A DNA stretch of 64,000 bases from an uncultured Clostridium sp. (GTDB lineage: Bacteria; Bacillota; Clostridia; Lachnospirales; Lachnospiraceae): contig CAKSBP010000007.1 in NCBI GenBank assembly GCA_934438135.1, positions 32,121 through 96,120 of the forward strand, given 5' to 3'. The position numbers and the translations under genes are program-made. Positions 53,711 to 63,104 of this stretch are shown piece after piece (positions within the stretch are counted from its first letter, which is position 1; each line of letters begins with the position of its first letter). The notes beneath the pieces were generated by a model. That model saw only the letters and a list, made by a program, of their open reading frames with translations, ran no database searches and had not been told where the DNA came from.

Positions 53711-55381
53711 TTGAAATTAAAAGAATTATCAGACAAAGGAGTAAAAATTATTCCTTTAGGCGGACTTGAGCAGATTGGTATGAACATTACTGCCATTGAA
53801 TTTGAAGACAGCATTATTGTAATTGACTGTGGATTATCTTTCCCAGAAGATGACATGCTTGGAATTGATCTTGTTATACCAGATGTAACGTATCTGAAAG
53901 AAAATATTAAAAAAGTTAAAGGATTTGTAATTACGCATGGACATGAAGACCACATTGGAAGTCTTCCATATGTATTGAAGGAAGTAAATGTTCCTATTTA
54001 TGCTACGAAGCTTACTATGGGAATCATTGAAAATAAATTAAAAGAACACAATCTTATGAAGACGACCAAGAGAAAGGTTATCAAATATGGCCAATCTATT
54101 AATCTTGGATGTTTCCGTATTGAATTTATCCGTACAAATCACAGTATTGCAGATGCCGCAGCTCTTGCAATTTATACACCAGCAGGTATTCTGGTTCATA
54201 CAGGAGACTTTAAGATTGATTATTCACCGGTATTTGGTGAGACTATTGACCTTCAGAGATTTGCAGAATTAGGTAAAAAAGGTGTACTTGCTCTTATGTG
54301 TGATAGTACAAACGTAATGAAACCTGGTTTTACTATGTCAGAGCGTACGGTTGGAAAGACATTTGATAATATTTTCGCAGAAAATACAAAAAGCCGTATT
54401 ATTGTTGCAACATTTGCGTCTAACGTAGACCGTGTGCAGCAGATTATCAATTCCGCTGAAAAATATGGAAGAAAAGTAGTAATCGAAGGAAGAAGTATGG
54501 TAAATATTATTTCAACTGCGGTTGAATTAGGCTATATTTCAGTTCCTAAGAATATATTAATTGATATTGAGCAGATGAAAAACTATACGGATGAACAGCT
54601 TGTGCTGATTACAACAGGAAGCCAGGGTGAAGCAATGGCAGCATTATCCAGGATGGCAGCATCTCTTCACCGTAAAGTTACAATCAAACCAGGTGACACG
54701 GTAATTTTCAGTTCTACACCAATACCTGGAAATGAAAAATCTGTTTCCAAGGTTATTAATGAATTATCTATGAAGGGTGCAAAAGTAATTTTTCAGGATA
54801 CTCACGTATCTGGTCATGCCTGTCAGGAAGAAATCAAATTGATTTATGCTTTGACAAAACCAAAATACGCGGTACCTATGCATGGTGAATACCGTCATCT
54901 GATTGCACATTGTGATTTAGCGATGGGAATGGGAATCCCAAGAGATAATGTATTTATTCTTTCTTCTGGTGATGTACTGGAAATTGGTTATGAGAAAGCT
55001 GAAGTAATCGATCATGTGCCAGCACAGGGAGTACTGGTTGATGGACTTGGTGTTGGTGATGTTGGAAATATTGTATTACGTGACAGACAGCATTTATCCG
55101 AAAACGGTCTGATTATTATTGTTGTAACATTAGAAAAACACAGCAATCAGGTTCTTGCGGGACCAGATATCGTTTCCCGTGGATTTGTTTATGTCCGTGA
55201 GTCAGAGAATTTAATGGATGAGGCTCGTGAAGTGGTAAATGATGCACTGATTAAATGCCTGGAACACAACGTTACTGACTGGGGGCGTATTAAGAATGAA
55301 ATCAGGGATTCATTAAGTGAATTCTTATGGAAGAAAACAAAGAGAGACCCTATGATTCTGCCAATTATTATGGAAGTGTAA
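53711..55381 (+). CDS. rnj: Ribonuclease J
   Basis: A 556-residue beta-CASP nuclease, with 5'-3' exo- and endonuclease activity in mRNA decay. The Zn site is THGHEDHIGSLPY; other marks are LGGLEQIGMN, LMCDSTN, ATFASNVDRVQQI and the final VHVSGHACQEE, PMHGEYRHL. The start is taken as TTG at 53711, with GGAGGTG six bases upstream; an ATG at 53696 precedes this site and has none. Only one RNase J is present in the window. The downstream gene is 51 bases away. Confidence 0.95.
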   Translation: MKLKELSDKGVKIIPLGGLEQIGMNITAIEFEDSIIVIDCGLSFPEDDMLGIDLVIPDVTYLKENIKKVKGFVITHGHEDHIGSLPYVLKEVNVPIYATKLTMGIIENKLKEHNLMKTTKRKVIKYGQSINLGCFRIEFIRTNHSIADAAALAIYTPAGILVHTGDFKIDYSPVFGETIDLQRFAELGKKGVLALMCDSTNVMKPGFTMSERTVGKTFDNIFAENTKSRIIVATFASNVDRVQQIINSAEKYGRKVVIEGRSMVNIISTAVELGYISVPKNILIDIEQMKNYTDEQLVLITTGSQGEAMAALSRMAASLHRKVTIKPGDTVIFSSTPIPGNEKSVSKVINELSMKGAKVIFQDTHVSGHACQEEIKLIYALTKPKYAVPMHGEYRHLIAHCDLAMGMGIPRDNVFILSSGDVLEIGYEKAEVIDHVPAQGVLVDGLGVGDVGNIVLRDRQHLSENGLIIIVVTLEKHSNQVLAGPDIVSRGFVYVRESENLMDEAREVVNDALIKCLEHNVTDWGRIKNEIRDSLSEFLWKKTKRDPMILPIIMEV

Positions 55382-55432
55382 AATGCGTTTGGAACCTTGT
55401 AATACAAGGCGAAGATAGTTGGAGGATTTTGT

Positions 55433-55840
55433 ATGGCAATGAAATCTGCAAAAGGGAAGATGTGGATTAATATTACCGGCATTGTATTTCAGATATTGGC
55501 TAATATTATATTTTATCTGCTTGTTATTATATGTGCGGTCTGGCTGACTCAGAAAGCATACCATTTCTCCTATGAAATTTTTGGAGACGTTAGTGTAGAC
55601 AGGGCACCAGGAACAGATATAGTAGTTACAATCCGAGAAGGTGAATCAGCAAAACATCTTGCAGATATGCTGGAAAAGAAAAAGATTATTTCAAATAAAA
55701 CATCTTTTTATATTCGTGTAAGATTAATGGTGAATCAGGACGATCCGATTTTGCCAGGAATTTATGAGTTAAATACATCTATGGATTATAAAGAGATTAT
55801 TGAAACGATTACGGATCCGGGAGCAGATTTATCCTCTTAG
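55433..55840 (+). CDS. Short MltG-like membrane protein without catalytic domain
   Basis: A 135-residue protein with one membrane helix (about 15-42) and the LysM-like part of MltG (PGTDIVVTIREGESAKHLADMLEKKKIISNKTSFYIRVRLM, then LPGIYELNTSMDYKEIIETIT). The endolytic transglycosylase domain with its Glu is absent; the gene ends with a stop and is followed by a strong terminator, so this is not a frameshift within this sequence. It occupies the place of yrrL (mltG) in the Bacillus cluster. It may be a regulatory or structural partner of cell-wall enzymes. Start has GGAGG. Confidence 0.8.
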   Translation: MAMKSAKGKMWINITGIVFQILANIIFYLLVIICAVWLTQKAYHFSYEIFGDVSVDRAPGTDIVVTIREGESAKHLADMLEKKKIISNKTSFYIRVRLMVNQDDPILPGIYELNTSMDYKEIIETITDPGADLSS

Positions 55841-55864
55841 GATTTATGATAGTATTTTCGAGAA

Positions 55865-55905
55865 ACGGGTATTTATCAGATTCTATCTGGTAGGTACTCG
55901 TATTT
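55865..55905 (+). terminator. Terminator after the short MltG-like gene
   Basis: A 17-pair stem, 55865-55881 with 55885-55901 (four G-T pairs), loop TCT, followed by ATTTTC. Separates the gene from trmR. Confidence 0.75.
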
Positions 55906-55933
55906 TCGTGATAAGAGAAGATAGGAGTACAGA

Positions 55934-56587
55934 ATGATTACAGACGAAAGAATTGCTGCCTATATTGACTCTCTGGAGAAAGAGCCGGATGCACTTCTTC
56001 GAACACTGGAAAAAGAAGCGTTGGAGGATATGATTCCAATTATCAAAAAGCCGACTCAGAGTCTGTTACGTTTTTTGATTAGAAACAATAAACCAGTAAA
56101 AATACTGGAAGTAGGTGCAGCTGTTGGGTATTCTTCTATTTTTATGAGTTACTATATGGAAGAAACAGCACATATTACTACGATTGAAAAAATGAAAGAA
56201 CGTGCAGAAACAGCCAGAACAAATATCGAGCGGGCAGGTAAAGAGGCACAAATTACGTTGATTGAGGGCGATGCCTCCGAAGTATTACGTCATTTAAAGG
56301 AAAATAAGGAATCATACGATATGATATTTATGGATGCAGCGAAGGGACAATATTTTCATTTTTTACCAGATGTATGTGCATTGTTAAAAACAGGTGGACT
56401 TCTTGTATCCGATAATGTTCTTCAGGATGGTGATATTGTTCAATCACGATATGCAGTAACCAGAAGAGATCGAACCATCCATTCCAGAATGAGGGAGTAT
56501 TTATTTACACTCACTCATTCTGAAGAATTTGATACCGTTGTATTACCAATTGGCGATGGAGTGACATTAAGTACGAAACTTAAATAG
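55934..56587 (+). CDS. trmR: tRNA 5-hydroxyuridine methyltransferase (O-methyltransferase family)
   Basis: A 217-residue O-methyltransferase similar to YrrM/TrmR of Bacillus, which makes 5-methoxyuridine at tRNA position 34 from 5-hydroxyuridine. The SAM motif is ILEVGAAVGYSSIFMSYYM, followed by TTIEKMKERAETAR, MIFMDAAKGQYFHFL and VSDNVLQDG. The gene directly precedes a U32 peptidase, TrhP-like, that performs the hydroxylation. Start has AGGAG. Confidence 0.88.
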   Translation: MITDERIAAYIDSLEKEPDALLRTLEKEALEDMIPIIKKPTQSLLRFLIRNNKPVKILEVGAAVGYSSIFMSYYMEETAHITTIEKMKERAETARTNIERAGKEAQITLIEGDASEVLRHLKENKESYDMIFMDAAKGQYFHFLPDVCALLKTGGLLVSDNVLQDGDIVQSRYAVTRRDRTIHSRMREYLFTLTHSEEFDTVVLPIGDGVTLSTKLK

Positions 56588-56602
56588 AAAGGTATAGATA
56601 GT

Positions 56603-57868
56603 ATGACATTAAGAGAAAAACCAGAACTTTTGATTCCAGCAGGAAGTCTGGAAGTATTAAAAGTTGCTGTTCAGTACGGTGCCGATGCCGTTTACATCGG
56701 AGGGGAAATTTTCAGTTTACGTGCAAAAGCAAGAAACTTTTCTAAAGAAGATATGAAAGAGGGTATCGAATATGCCCACAAATACGGAAGAAAAGTATAC
56801 GTAACAGCTAATATTACAGGACACAACCGTGACCTTTTAATGGCAGAAGAATATTTTAAAGAATTGAAAGAAATTAAACCAGATGCAATTATTATCTCCG
56901 ATCCTGGAATTTTTGAAATTGCTAAGGAAGTATGCCCAGAAATTGAACTTCACGTTAGTACACAGGCAAATAATGTAAACTATCGTACATTCCTGTTCTG
57001 GAAGAAACAGGGTGCGACTCGTGTAGTAACAGCAAGGGAATTAAGTATTACAGAAATCAAAGATATTCGTGCACACATTCCAGATGATTTAGAAATTGAA
57101 ACATTTATTCATGGTGCAATGTGTATGTCTTATTCCGGACGTTGTCTTTTAAGTAATTATTTTACTGGAAGAGATGCGAACATGGGTGCATGTACACATC
57201 CATGTCGTTGGAAATATTATATCGTAGAAGAAAACCGTCCAGGTGAATATATGCCGATTGAGGAAAATGACCGCGGGACTTATATTTTCAACTCTAAGGA
57301 TTTATGCATGATTGATCATATTCCAGATATCATTGATGCGGGAATTGACAGTCTGAAAGTTGAAGGACGTATGAAAACTGCATTATATGTTGCAGTTGTA
57401 ACCAGAACGTATCGTCAGGCAATTGATGATTATTATAAAGACCCAGAATTGTATCAGAAAAATATTCCTTACTATCAAGAGGAAATCAGAAAATGTACCT
57501 ACCGTCAATTTACGACAGGATTCTTTTATGGACGTACTACACAGGACTCTCAGGTATATGAAAATAATACCTATGTAAAGGGTTACGTATATTTAGGAAT
57601 GATTCAGGGGAAAAATGAAGCCGGTCTTTATGAATTGGAACAGAAGAATAAATTCTGTGTAGGTGATGAAATTGAAATCATGAAATCAAATGGTGAAAAC
57701 CATGTGGTTACGGTAAAGAGAATTTTAGATGAGGAAGGCACTGAAATGGAAAGCTGTCCACATCCAAAACAGAAAATTTTTGTCGACCTTGGAATTGAAC
57801 TTTCCAACTTTGATATTTTAAGAAGAAAAGAAGATTGTATAGATAAGGGAAGCTGTCATTGTTCGTAA
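56603..57868 (+). CDS. trhP: U32 family peptidase, probable tRNA 5-hydroxyuridine modification protein TrhP
   Basis: A 421-residue U32 protein. The family signature E-x-F-x2-G-x2-C-x4-G-x-C is seen in ETFIHGAMCMSYSGRCLLS (about residue 173), and GACTHPCRWKY gives further cysteines. TrhP is needed for prephenate-dependent ho5U34 formation in tRNA; trmR next door then methylates it. Bacillus has two U32 genes here; this window has one. The start follows AAAGG. A separate protease function is not excluded by sequence. Confidence 0.88.
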   Translation: MTLREKPELLIPAGSLEVLKVAVQYGADAVYIGGEIFSLRAKARNFSKEDMKEGIEYAHKYGRKVYVTANITGHNRDLLMAEEYFKELKEIKPDAIIISDPGIFEIAKEVCPEIELHVSTQANNVNYRTFLFWKKQGATRVVTARELSITEIKDIRAHIPDDLEIETFIHGAMCMSYSGRCLLSNYFTGRDANMGACTHPCRWKYYIVEENRPGEYMPIEENDRGTYIFNSKDLCMIDHIPDIIDAGIDSLKVEGRMKTALYVAVVTRTYRQAIDDYYKDPELYQKNIPYYQEEIRKCTYRQFTTGFFYGRTTQDSQVYENNTYVKGYVYLGMIQGKNEAGLYELEQKNKFCVGDEIEIMKSNGENHVVTVKRILDEEGTEMESCPHPKQKIFVDLGIELSNFDILRRKEDCIDKGSCHCS

Positions 57869-57949
57869 AATTTTTTTAGGATAGGCACTTTTTAGTATCG
57901 ATCTGCATAATATAAAATTAAACTGATTGATCAATGAGGTGCTTATCAA

Positions 57950-58570
57950 TTGAAATCATTTCCAATGCCACTAAGCACCAAAGAGGAGCAGCTTTATATT
58001 CGTTTGTGTAAGAACGGTGATGCGGACGCAAGAGAGATACTTATTGAGAGAAATCTGCGTCTTGTTGCTCACATTGTTAAAAAGTATAATACAAGCGAGA
58101 GAGATATTGATGATCTTATTTCCATCGGAACCATTGGGTTAATCAAAGCGGTGGATACGTTTGATGCAGACAAAGGAATACGGCTGGCGACTTACGCATC
58201 CCGGTGCATTGATAATGAGTTGCTTATGATGCTCAGAAATGGCAAGAAACAATCTAAGGACGTTTACTTATATGAGCCGATTGGAGCGGATAAAGAGGGA
58301 AATGAGATAAATCTTCTCGATATCATTGAATCAGTTGATGAAGATGTCGTAGAGGCAATGGAACTGGCCGAGAATGTAAAGAAACTCTATGTGTATTTAA
58401 ATGACGTACTGAGTGAACGGGAGAAACAGATTATTGTACTTCGGTATGGATTATATGGAAATCATGAAGTGACACAGCGTGAGATTGCGGATATGCTGGG
58501 TATCAGCAGGAGCTATGTCAGCAGAATTGAAAAGAAAGCCTTGAAAAAATTAAGAAGCTGTTATGAATAA
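57950..58570 (+). CDS. sigK: Sporulation sigma factor SigK, uninterrupted and without pro-sequence
   Basis: A 206-residue sigma-70 family factor, active in the mother cell late in sporulation. SigK is shown by FPMPLSTKEEQLYI, NLRLVAHIVKKY, DLISIGTIGLIKAVDTF (region 2), the YEPIGADKEGNEINLLDIIES region and region 4 with QREIADMLGISRSYVSRIEKKALKKL. The TTG start has GAGGTG eight bases upstream, and an in-frame TGA at 57935-57937 shows no pro-sequence could precede it. No skin element interrupts the gene. Synthesis must thus be controlled by transcription rather than by SpoIVFB cleavage. Confidence 0.95.
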   Translation: MKSFPMPLSTKEEQLYIRLCKNGDADAREILIERNLRLVAHIVKKYNTSERDIDDLISIGTIGLIKAVDTFDADKGIRLATYASRCIDNELLMMLRNGKKQSKDVYLYEPIGADKEGNEINLLDIIESVDEDVVEAMELAENVKKLYVYLNDVLSEREKQIIVLRYGLYGNHEVTQREIADMLGISRSYVSRIEKKALKKLRSCYE

Positions 58571-58577
58571 ATGATAG

Positions 58578-58605
58578 GGTGCAAGTTCGGGAGTGGCCTT
58601 GCACC
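58578..58605 (+). terminator. Hairpin after sigK
   Basis: GGTGCAAG and CTTGCACC pair (8 bp) with a 12-base loop, followed by TAAAAAGA which can pair with TCTTTTT at 58626-58632. Terminator-like, without an immediate T tract. Confidence 0.45.
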
Positions 58606-58714
58606 TAAAAAGATTCATAAGGGCTTCTTTTTTGCCATAACAAAATGGACAAACTTTTGTGTTAATATGTCGAAAGGATTGTCGTATTATGAATGGAGAA
58701 AAGAGGAGTATATA

Positions 58715-59683
58715 GTGGACAAGAAAAAAATCGTTGATATCATTGTGCCTTGTTACCAGGAAGAGGGGCTGGTGGATGTGTTTTATGACGAGGTGATGAG
58801 ATATGTAAAATTGGAGGAGGGGTATGAGTTCCAGTTTTTGTTTGTAGATGATGGAAGCAGGGACGGTACGTTGGGAGAAATGAGGGAGTTGGAAGCAAAG
58901 CAGGAGAATGTTTCGTATTTGTCGTTTTCCAGAAATTTTGGGAAAGAAGCTGCGATGTATGCGGGAATGGAGTATGCTTCGGGGGATTACATAACGATTA
59001 TGGATGTGGATTTGCAGGATGATCCGAAAATGATTGGACAGATGCTTCGAGCAATGGAAGAGGGATATGACTGCTGTGGTGTCCGGAGAAAAGATCGGAA
59101 GGGTGAACCGTTTATAAAGAGTGTTTTAGCAGAGCTTTTTTATAAAGTGATGAATCGTTTTTCGGACGTGACTATTGTAAGTGGAGCCAGAGATTTCCGG
59201 ATGATGACTGCGGGAATGAAGGATGCGGTGCTTATGCTTCAGGAACGAGAGCGATTTTCAAAAGGGATTTTTGCATGGGTTGGATTTCGATATCAATGGC
59301 TGGAATATAAGAATATTCCCCGAACAGCAGGTTACTCTAAATGGTCTTTGTGGCGGCTGATTAGGTACGCCGTGGATGGAATTTTATCTTTCTCCAATGC
59401 TCCATTGCATATTTTGATGGGAACAGGGGCGGTAATTTCCGTGCTGTCGTTCCTGTTTATGTTAATAAAGATTCTTAAAGTGCTTTTATTTGGAATTGAT
59501 GTTCATGGCTATGCATCGACTGTTGTGCTGATTTGTTTTTTTGGAGGGCTCAATTTGTTTGCAGTTGGACTGGTAGGAGAGTATCTTGGACGAGTGAATA
59601 CCGAAGTAAAACAAAGACCGCTTTACATCGTTCGGGACAAAAAATTAAAAAGCGGGAGTGTATCAAATGATAGAACGGATTAA
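58715..59683 (+). CDS. GT2 glycosyltransferase, CsbB/GtrB type
   Basis: A 322-residue membrane glycosyltransferase that should load a sugar on undecaprenyl phosphate. GT-A marks: DIIVPCYQEEGLVD, FLFVDDGSRDGT, FSRNFGKEAAMYAG, the DVDLQDDP metal motif and ERERFSKGIFAWVG. Two membrane helices (about 230-260 and 270-300) end the protein, as in GtrB. The GTG start at 58715 follows AAGAGGAG; earlier in-frame codons run through the terminator region and encode implausible sequence. It overlaps the next gene by 17 bases, a YfhO family protein, the same pair as csbB-yfhO in Bacillus, where lipoteichoic acid is glycosylated. Confidence 0.9.
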   Translation: MDKKKIVDIIVPCYQEEGLVDVFYDEVMRYVKLEEGYEFQFLFVDDGSRDGTLGEMRELEAKQENVSYLSFSRNFGKEAAMYAGMEYASGDYITIMDVDLQDDPKMIGQMLRAMEEGYDCCGVRRKDRKGEPFIKSVLAELFYKVMNRFSDVTIVSGARDFRMMTAGMKDAVLMLQERERFSKGIFAWVGFRYQWLEYKNIPRTAGYSKWSLWRLIRYAVDGILSFSNAPLHILMGTGAVISVLSFLFMLIKILKVLLFGIDVHGYASTVVLICFFGGLNLFAVGLVGEYLGRVNTEVKQRPLYIVRDKKLKSGSVSNDRTD

Positions 59684-62321
59684 AAAATATCCGGCACCGG
59701 CAGCCGGATTGATAACAGGGGCTTTTCTGCTGCTTATTTTTTTTCTGGCCGGAATTCTGACACAGAATGGAAAATGTATTCTTGTCTGTGATATGTATGG
59801 GCAGTATTATGATTTTCTGCTTGGCATAAAGAAGATTATATTGGAGCAGAGAAGTCTGATTTATTCCTGGAATTTGGACATGGGTATGAATATGTTTGGT
59901 TGGATTGCATATTATGTAGCAAGTCCTTTTAACTGTTTCCTTCTTTTTGTACCAGATGATGAAATGACTGTCGGTATTACGATGCTAATTGTATTGAAAC
60001 TTGCATCAGCAGCCATGGGATTCTCAGTTTATGCAAAACGGGTATTAAAAACAGCAGATTTTCAAAATATTTTTTTCTCTGTTTTTTATGGACTGAGTGG
60101 ATTTGCAGTTACGTACTTTTTTCATATTTTCTGGCTGGATGCAGTGATTCTTCTGCCACTGCTTGTGAGTCAACTGAAGGAGATGCTGGATACTGGCAAA
60201 TGGATTGGTCTAACCATTCTGTTCTGGCTTTTATTTGTTACCTGCTACTATACTGCATATATGACAGGAATTTTTATTGCTTCCTGCTGTCTAACGTATT
60301 ATATTTACCGAGAGCCTACGATTTTTTCAAAGAAAGTCTTGAAAGATACTCTTTTATTCGCAAGAGCAGTAGCTGTGGCGGCAGCATTATCGGCGGCGTT
60401 ACTGTTACCAGTCATACATCAAATGTTAAATCGTCTTGGAGAAGGAAAGGTAGAAAAGAGCAGTCAGTTCTTGAATTTTACGCCAGCACAGTTTTATGAA
60501 AATGCATTTATGGGAAGTTATACTACACTAATGGCTGGAAATCCGCTGATTTACTGTGGAATTGCTACATTAATTTTGATTTCACTTTATTTTTTGAATA
60601 AAGAAATCAGTAGGCGAGAAAAGTGTGCTATGGGATTTTTATTTCTGCTTTGGTTTGGAATTATGATTTGCCCGGTAACGGATTTAATTATGCATCTGGG
60701 AAACAATCCAACCTGGTTTTTATACCGCTATTCCTTTGTATTTATTTTTCTTATGTGTACGGCAGGAGTAAGACAGGCGGCGTACCTTTTCCAGTGGGTG
60801 TGCCATCCGCGGAAATATCGAATCATACAGGCTGTCATTTTAGCTAATAGTTTATTTGTAATTATACGTTACTTTCAGAAAAGAGTGCTTAAAACCGTAA
60901 TTTCCATTGAGCCTGTAAAAAATGATTACTTCTTCTGGAGTCTTGGAATTCTGACAGCCTATTTTCTCATACTGGCAGCGGCAAAATACTGGAATAAACA
61001 TAAAAAGGTCATTCTTTTTCTTTTCTGTCTGGCAGCTTCCTTTGAAGTGATAGCAAACGGAGTGATTACATTAAAGAAAATGGATGAAGAAACTCCTTTT
61101 AAAAACTATTCCGTTATCAAAGAGAAACAGGACATTCTCAAAAGTCAGTTAAAGGAGATTGAATCAGATAAGGGATTTTACCGAATTGATAAAAATTATC
61201 TGGTCTGTTTTAATGATGGAATTGCATATGGTTATAACAGCTTGACGAATTTCTCTTCTGTATACAATAAAAGTCTGCACTATTTCCTTCAGAATTTAGG
61301 AATTTACAATGCGGACTGGAAGTCATTCTATGCGGGAAGTACGGTATTTACTGACAGCATTTTGTCATTGAAATATATCTTGCATGGGACGTATATCAAT
61401 CATAAAGGAGAGAAGGCATCGTCTGCCAGTTTCCTGCGCAATGATTATATAGAAAAAAATTCGTACTGGTTGCCAGCTGGATTTATGGTCAGTAATGATA
61501 TTTTAGATTACAATGTGGAAGAACGGGACGATGTATCTGCTTATGAAAAACAAAAACAGCTCTTGGTGGCAATGACAGGAGATAAAAGCAGCGGTGACTG
61601 CTTTGGCATAACGGAACCAGAATCCGTACAGTATTTTAACATGGATAAAATGAAAGATGAGAAAACGGATACCTATCAAAAAATCTGCGCCCAGTTTACG
61701 GGAAGAATCTCTTATGTGATAAAGCATGGGGCTGGAAAATCCTATTATTACTATCCACAGCTTCATAAGGAGGATAATATTGGTACGACGGTGAAAGTAG
61801 AAACAGAAAACATGAGGACGTCTTTGAGCCGTTACGTAGAACCAATGTCTCTGACGGTTCCCTACAATGTTGCTTTATTTGCGAATGCTTCTGCTGATAC
61901 CGATACACTTACCTTAAAAATGGATTCAGGACAAACTTTTTCTATGAAAAAAGAATGGTTTTATTATTTTGATACAGAAAAATATAAACCATATTATAAA
62001 CAATTTAAGAAACATGGACTGCATGTGACAAAGTGGGATGATGGACGAATCGAAGGAACAGTAATGGTAGGAAAAAATCCAATTTTGTATTTATCTATTC
62101 CATATAATGATGGGTGGAAGATTTATGTAGATGGAAAAGAAGTGAAAAAACTATCTCTATGCTCCGGGAGTTTTCTGGGCGTCCGGCTTACAGGCGGAAT
62201 GCATAAAGTACAGATTCTTTATCAGGAACCACTCTTGAAATTCGGCATTGTGATTAGTATGGCTGGGACTTTATTCCTATTATTCTATACATATATAACA
62301 AAAATAGAAAAGCATAACTAA
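59667..62321 (+). CDS. YfhO family membrane glycosyltransferase
   Basis: An 884-residue integral membrane protein. There are about 12-13 hydrophobic segments in the first 480 residues, starting with AGLITGAFLLLIFFLAGIL, and one at the extreme C-terminus (LLKFGIVISMAGTLFLLFYTY), with a large extracytoplasmic domain (about 480-850) between. The GT-C like motif DMYGQYYDF lies in the first loop. YfhO transfers sugars from C55-P carriers to wall or lipoteichoic polymers outside the membrane; its partner CsbB-like gene overlaps by 17 bases. ATG 59667 follows GGGAG. Substrate is not known. Confidence 0.88.
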   Translation: MIERIKKYPAPAAGLITGAFLLLIFFLAGILTQNGKCILVCDMYGQYYDFLLGIKKIILEQRSLIYSWNLDMGMNMFGWIAYYVASPFNCFLLFVPDDEMTVGITMLIVLKLASAAMGFSVYAKRVLKTADFQNIFFSVFYGLSGFAVTYFFHIFWLDAVILLPLLVSQLKEMLDTGKWIGLTILFWLLFVTCYYTAYMTGIFIASCCLTYYIYREPTIFSKKVLKDTLLFARAVAVAAALSAALLLPVIHQMLNRLGEGKVEKSSQFLNFTPAQFYENAFMGSYTTLMAGNPLIYCGIATLILISLYFLNKEISRREKCAMGFLFLLWFGIMICPVTDLIMHLGNNPTWFLYRYSFVFIFLMCTAGVRQAAYLFQWVCHPRKYRIIQAVILANSLFVIIRYFQKRVLKTVISIEPVKNDYFFWSLGILTAYFLILAAAKYWNKHKKVILFLFCLAASFEVIANGVITLKKMDEETPFKNYSVIKEKQDILKSQLKEIESDKGFYRIDKNYLVCFNDGIAYGYNSLTNFSSVYNKSLHYFLQNLGIYNADWKSFYAGSTVFTDSILSLKYILHGTYINHKGEKASSASFLRNDYIEKNSYWLPAGFMVSNDILDYNVEERDDVSAYEKQKQLLVAMTGDKSSGDCFGITEPESVQYFNMDKMKDEKTDTYQKICAQFTGRISYVIKHGAGKSYYYYPQLHKEDNIGTTVKVETENMRTSLSRYVEPMSLTVPYNVALFANASADTDTLTLKMDSGQTFSMKKEWFYYFDTEKYKPYYKQFKKHGLHVTKWDDGRIEGTVMVGKNPILYLSIPYNDGWKIYVDGKEVKKLSLCSGSFLGVRLTGGMHKVQILYQEPLLKFGIVISMAGTLFLLFYTYITKIEKHN

Positions 62322-62365
62322 TTTCATAATAAGTAATATTAATCATGGAAAGAAAGCGAATATAG

Positions 62366-62394
62366 TTGATGAATACGATTTCGTTTGCTAAAAT
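62366..62394 (+). promoter_or_regulatory. Promoter of the pilin-like gene
   Basis: TTGATG (62366-62371), 17 bases, TAAAAT (62389-62394). The leader is about 110 bases. No cyclic di-GMP riboswitch core was found in it. Confidence 0.5.
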
Positions 62395-62510
62395 GTGGGC
62401 AGATAAAAGGATTTCTCTGATGTAAGGTTTTCCACATGACCTGAATTGGAGAGAAAACTGAAAAAGTAGAGGGGATTAATAAATAATGAGCAAAAAAGGA
62501 GTAATGCATT

Positions 62511-63014
62511 ATGAGAGAGAATGTGAAGAAAGCAAAAAAACTGAATGACAAAGGTTTCTCCTTGATTGGGTTAATTATTGTTATTGTGATAATGGCAATT
62601 TTGATTGGGATTGTTGATACACAGTTTATGCCGTGTATTGAGAAGTCAAGACAGGCGAAGGATAAACAGGTACTTAGTGGTATATTAACGAATGCAACTT
62701 CGGCCTTTGCAATCTGTGCAGATATATGTGAAGTTGGAACGAAGGATCAAACTATAAAAATAGTTCCCAAATCTTCTGGCAATATTGTAGCAGATACAAC
62801 TCAAATTACCGATATATCAACATTTGATGGTTCAGGTGATGTTATAAAAGCATTAATTGAACTCATGAACGGAACAGATAAATTAGAATCAAAAGCAGGC
62901 AAAAAGATAAGCTCCATAATTATAACGAGAGATTCGGGCAACAAAGTAACAGTGTCTGCTAAAGATTCAGATGGTAATACTCTTACAGAATTCAAAGACA
63001 TTTCATCCAACTAA
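62511..63014 (+). CDS. Type IV pilin-like (pseudopilin) protein lacking Glu5
   Basis: A 167-residue protein with a type III signal peptide: a basic leader of 15 residues ending KLNDKG, then F-S-L-I-G and a hydrophobic helix, LIIVIVIMAILIGIV. Prepilin peptidase should cut after Gly15. The mature residue +5 is Gly20 rather than the near-invariant Glu, so assembly must differ. The C-terminal 120 residues are small, Asp/Ser/Thr-rich, with two Cys in AICADICE. Start has AAAAAAGGAG. A prepilin peptidase gene follows 90 bases later. No pilus ATPase or platform gene is in the window. Confidence 0.85.
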   Translation: MRENVKKAKKLNDKGFSLIGLIIVIVIMAILIGIVDTQFMPCIEKSRQAKDKQVLSGILTNATSAFAICADICEVGTKDQTIKIVPKSSGNIVADTTQITDISTFDGSGDVIKALIELMNGTDKLESKAGKKISSIIITRDSGNKVTVSAKDSDGNTLTEFKDISSN

Positions 63015-63104
63015 TCTATCATACATATCACTCACAGTCTCGGCACATACTCAATTTTCGTGCCAGGCTGTCTTATAAATTTTTCCCATGAAAGGATTAT
63101 TTTT

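Noticed and set aside
62340..62510. Possible cyclic di-GMP riboswitch before the pilin-like gene
   Set aside because: The conserved core (GGGCAAACC, tetraloop receptor) is not present; only a weak ATGTGG/CCACAT pairing exists.
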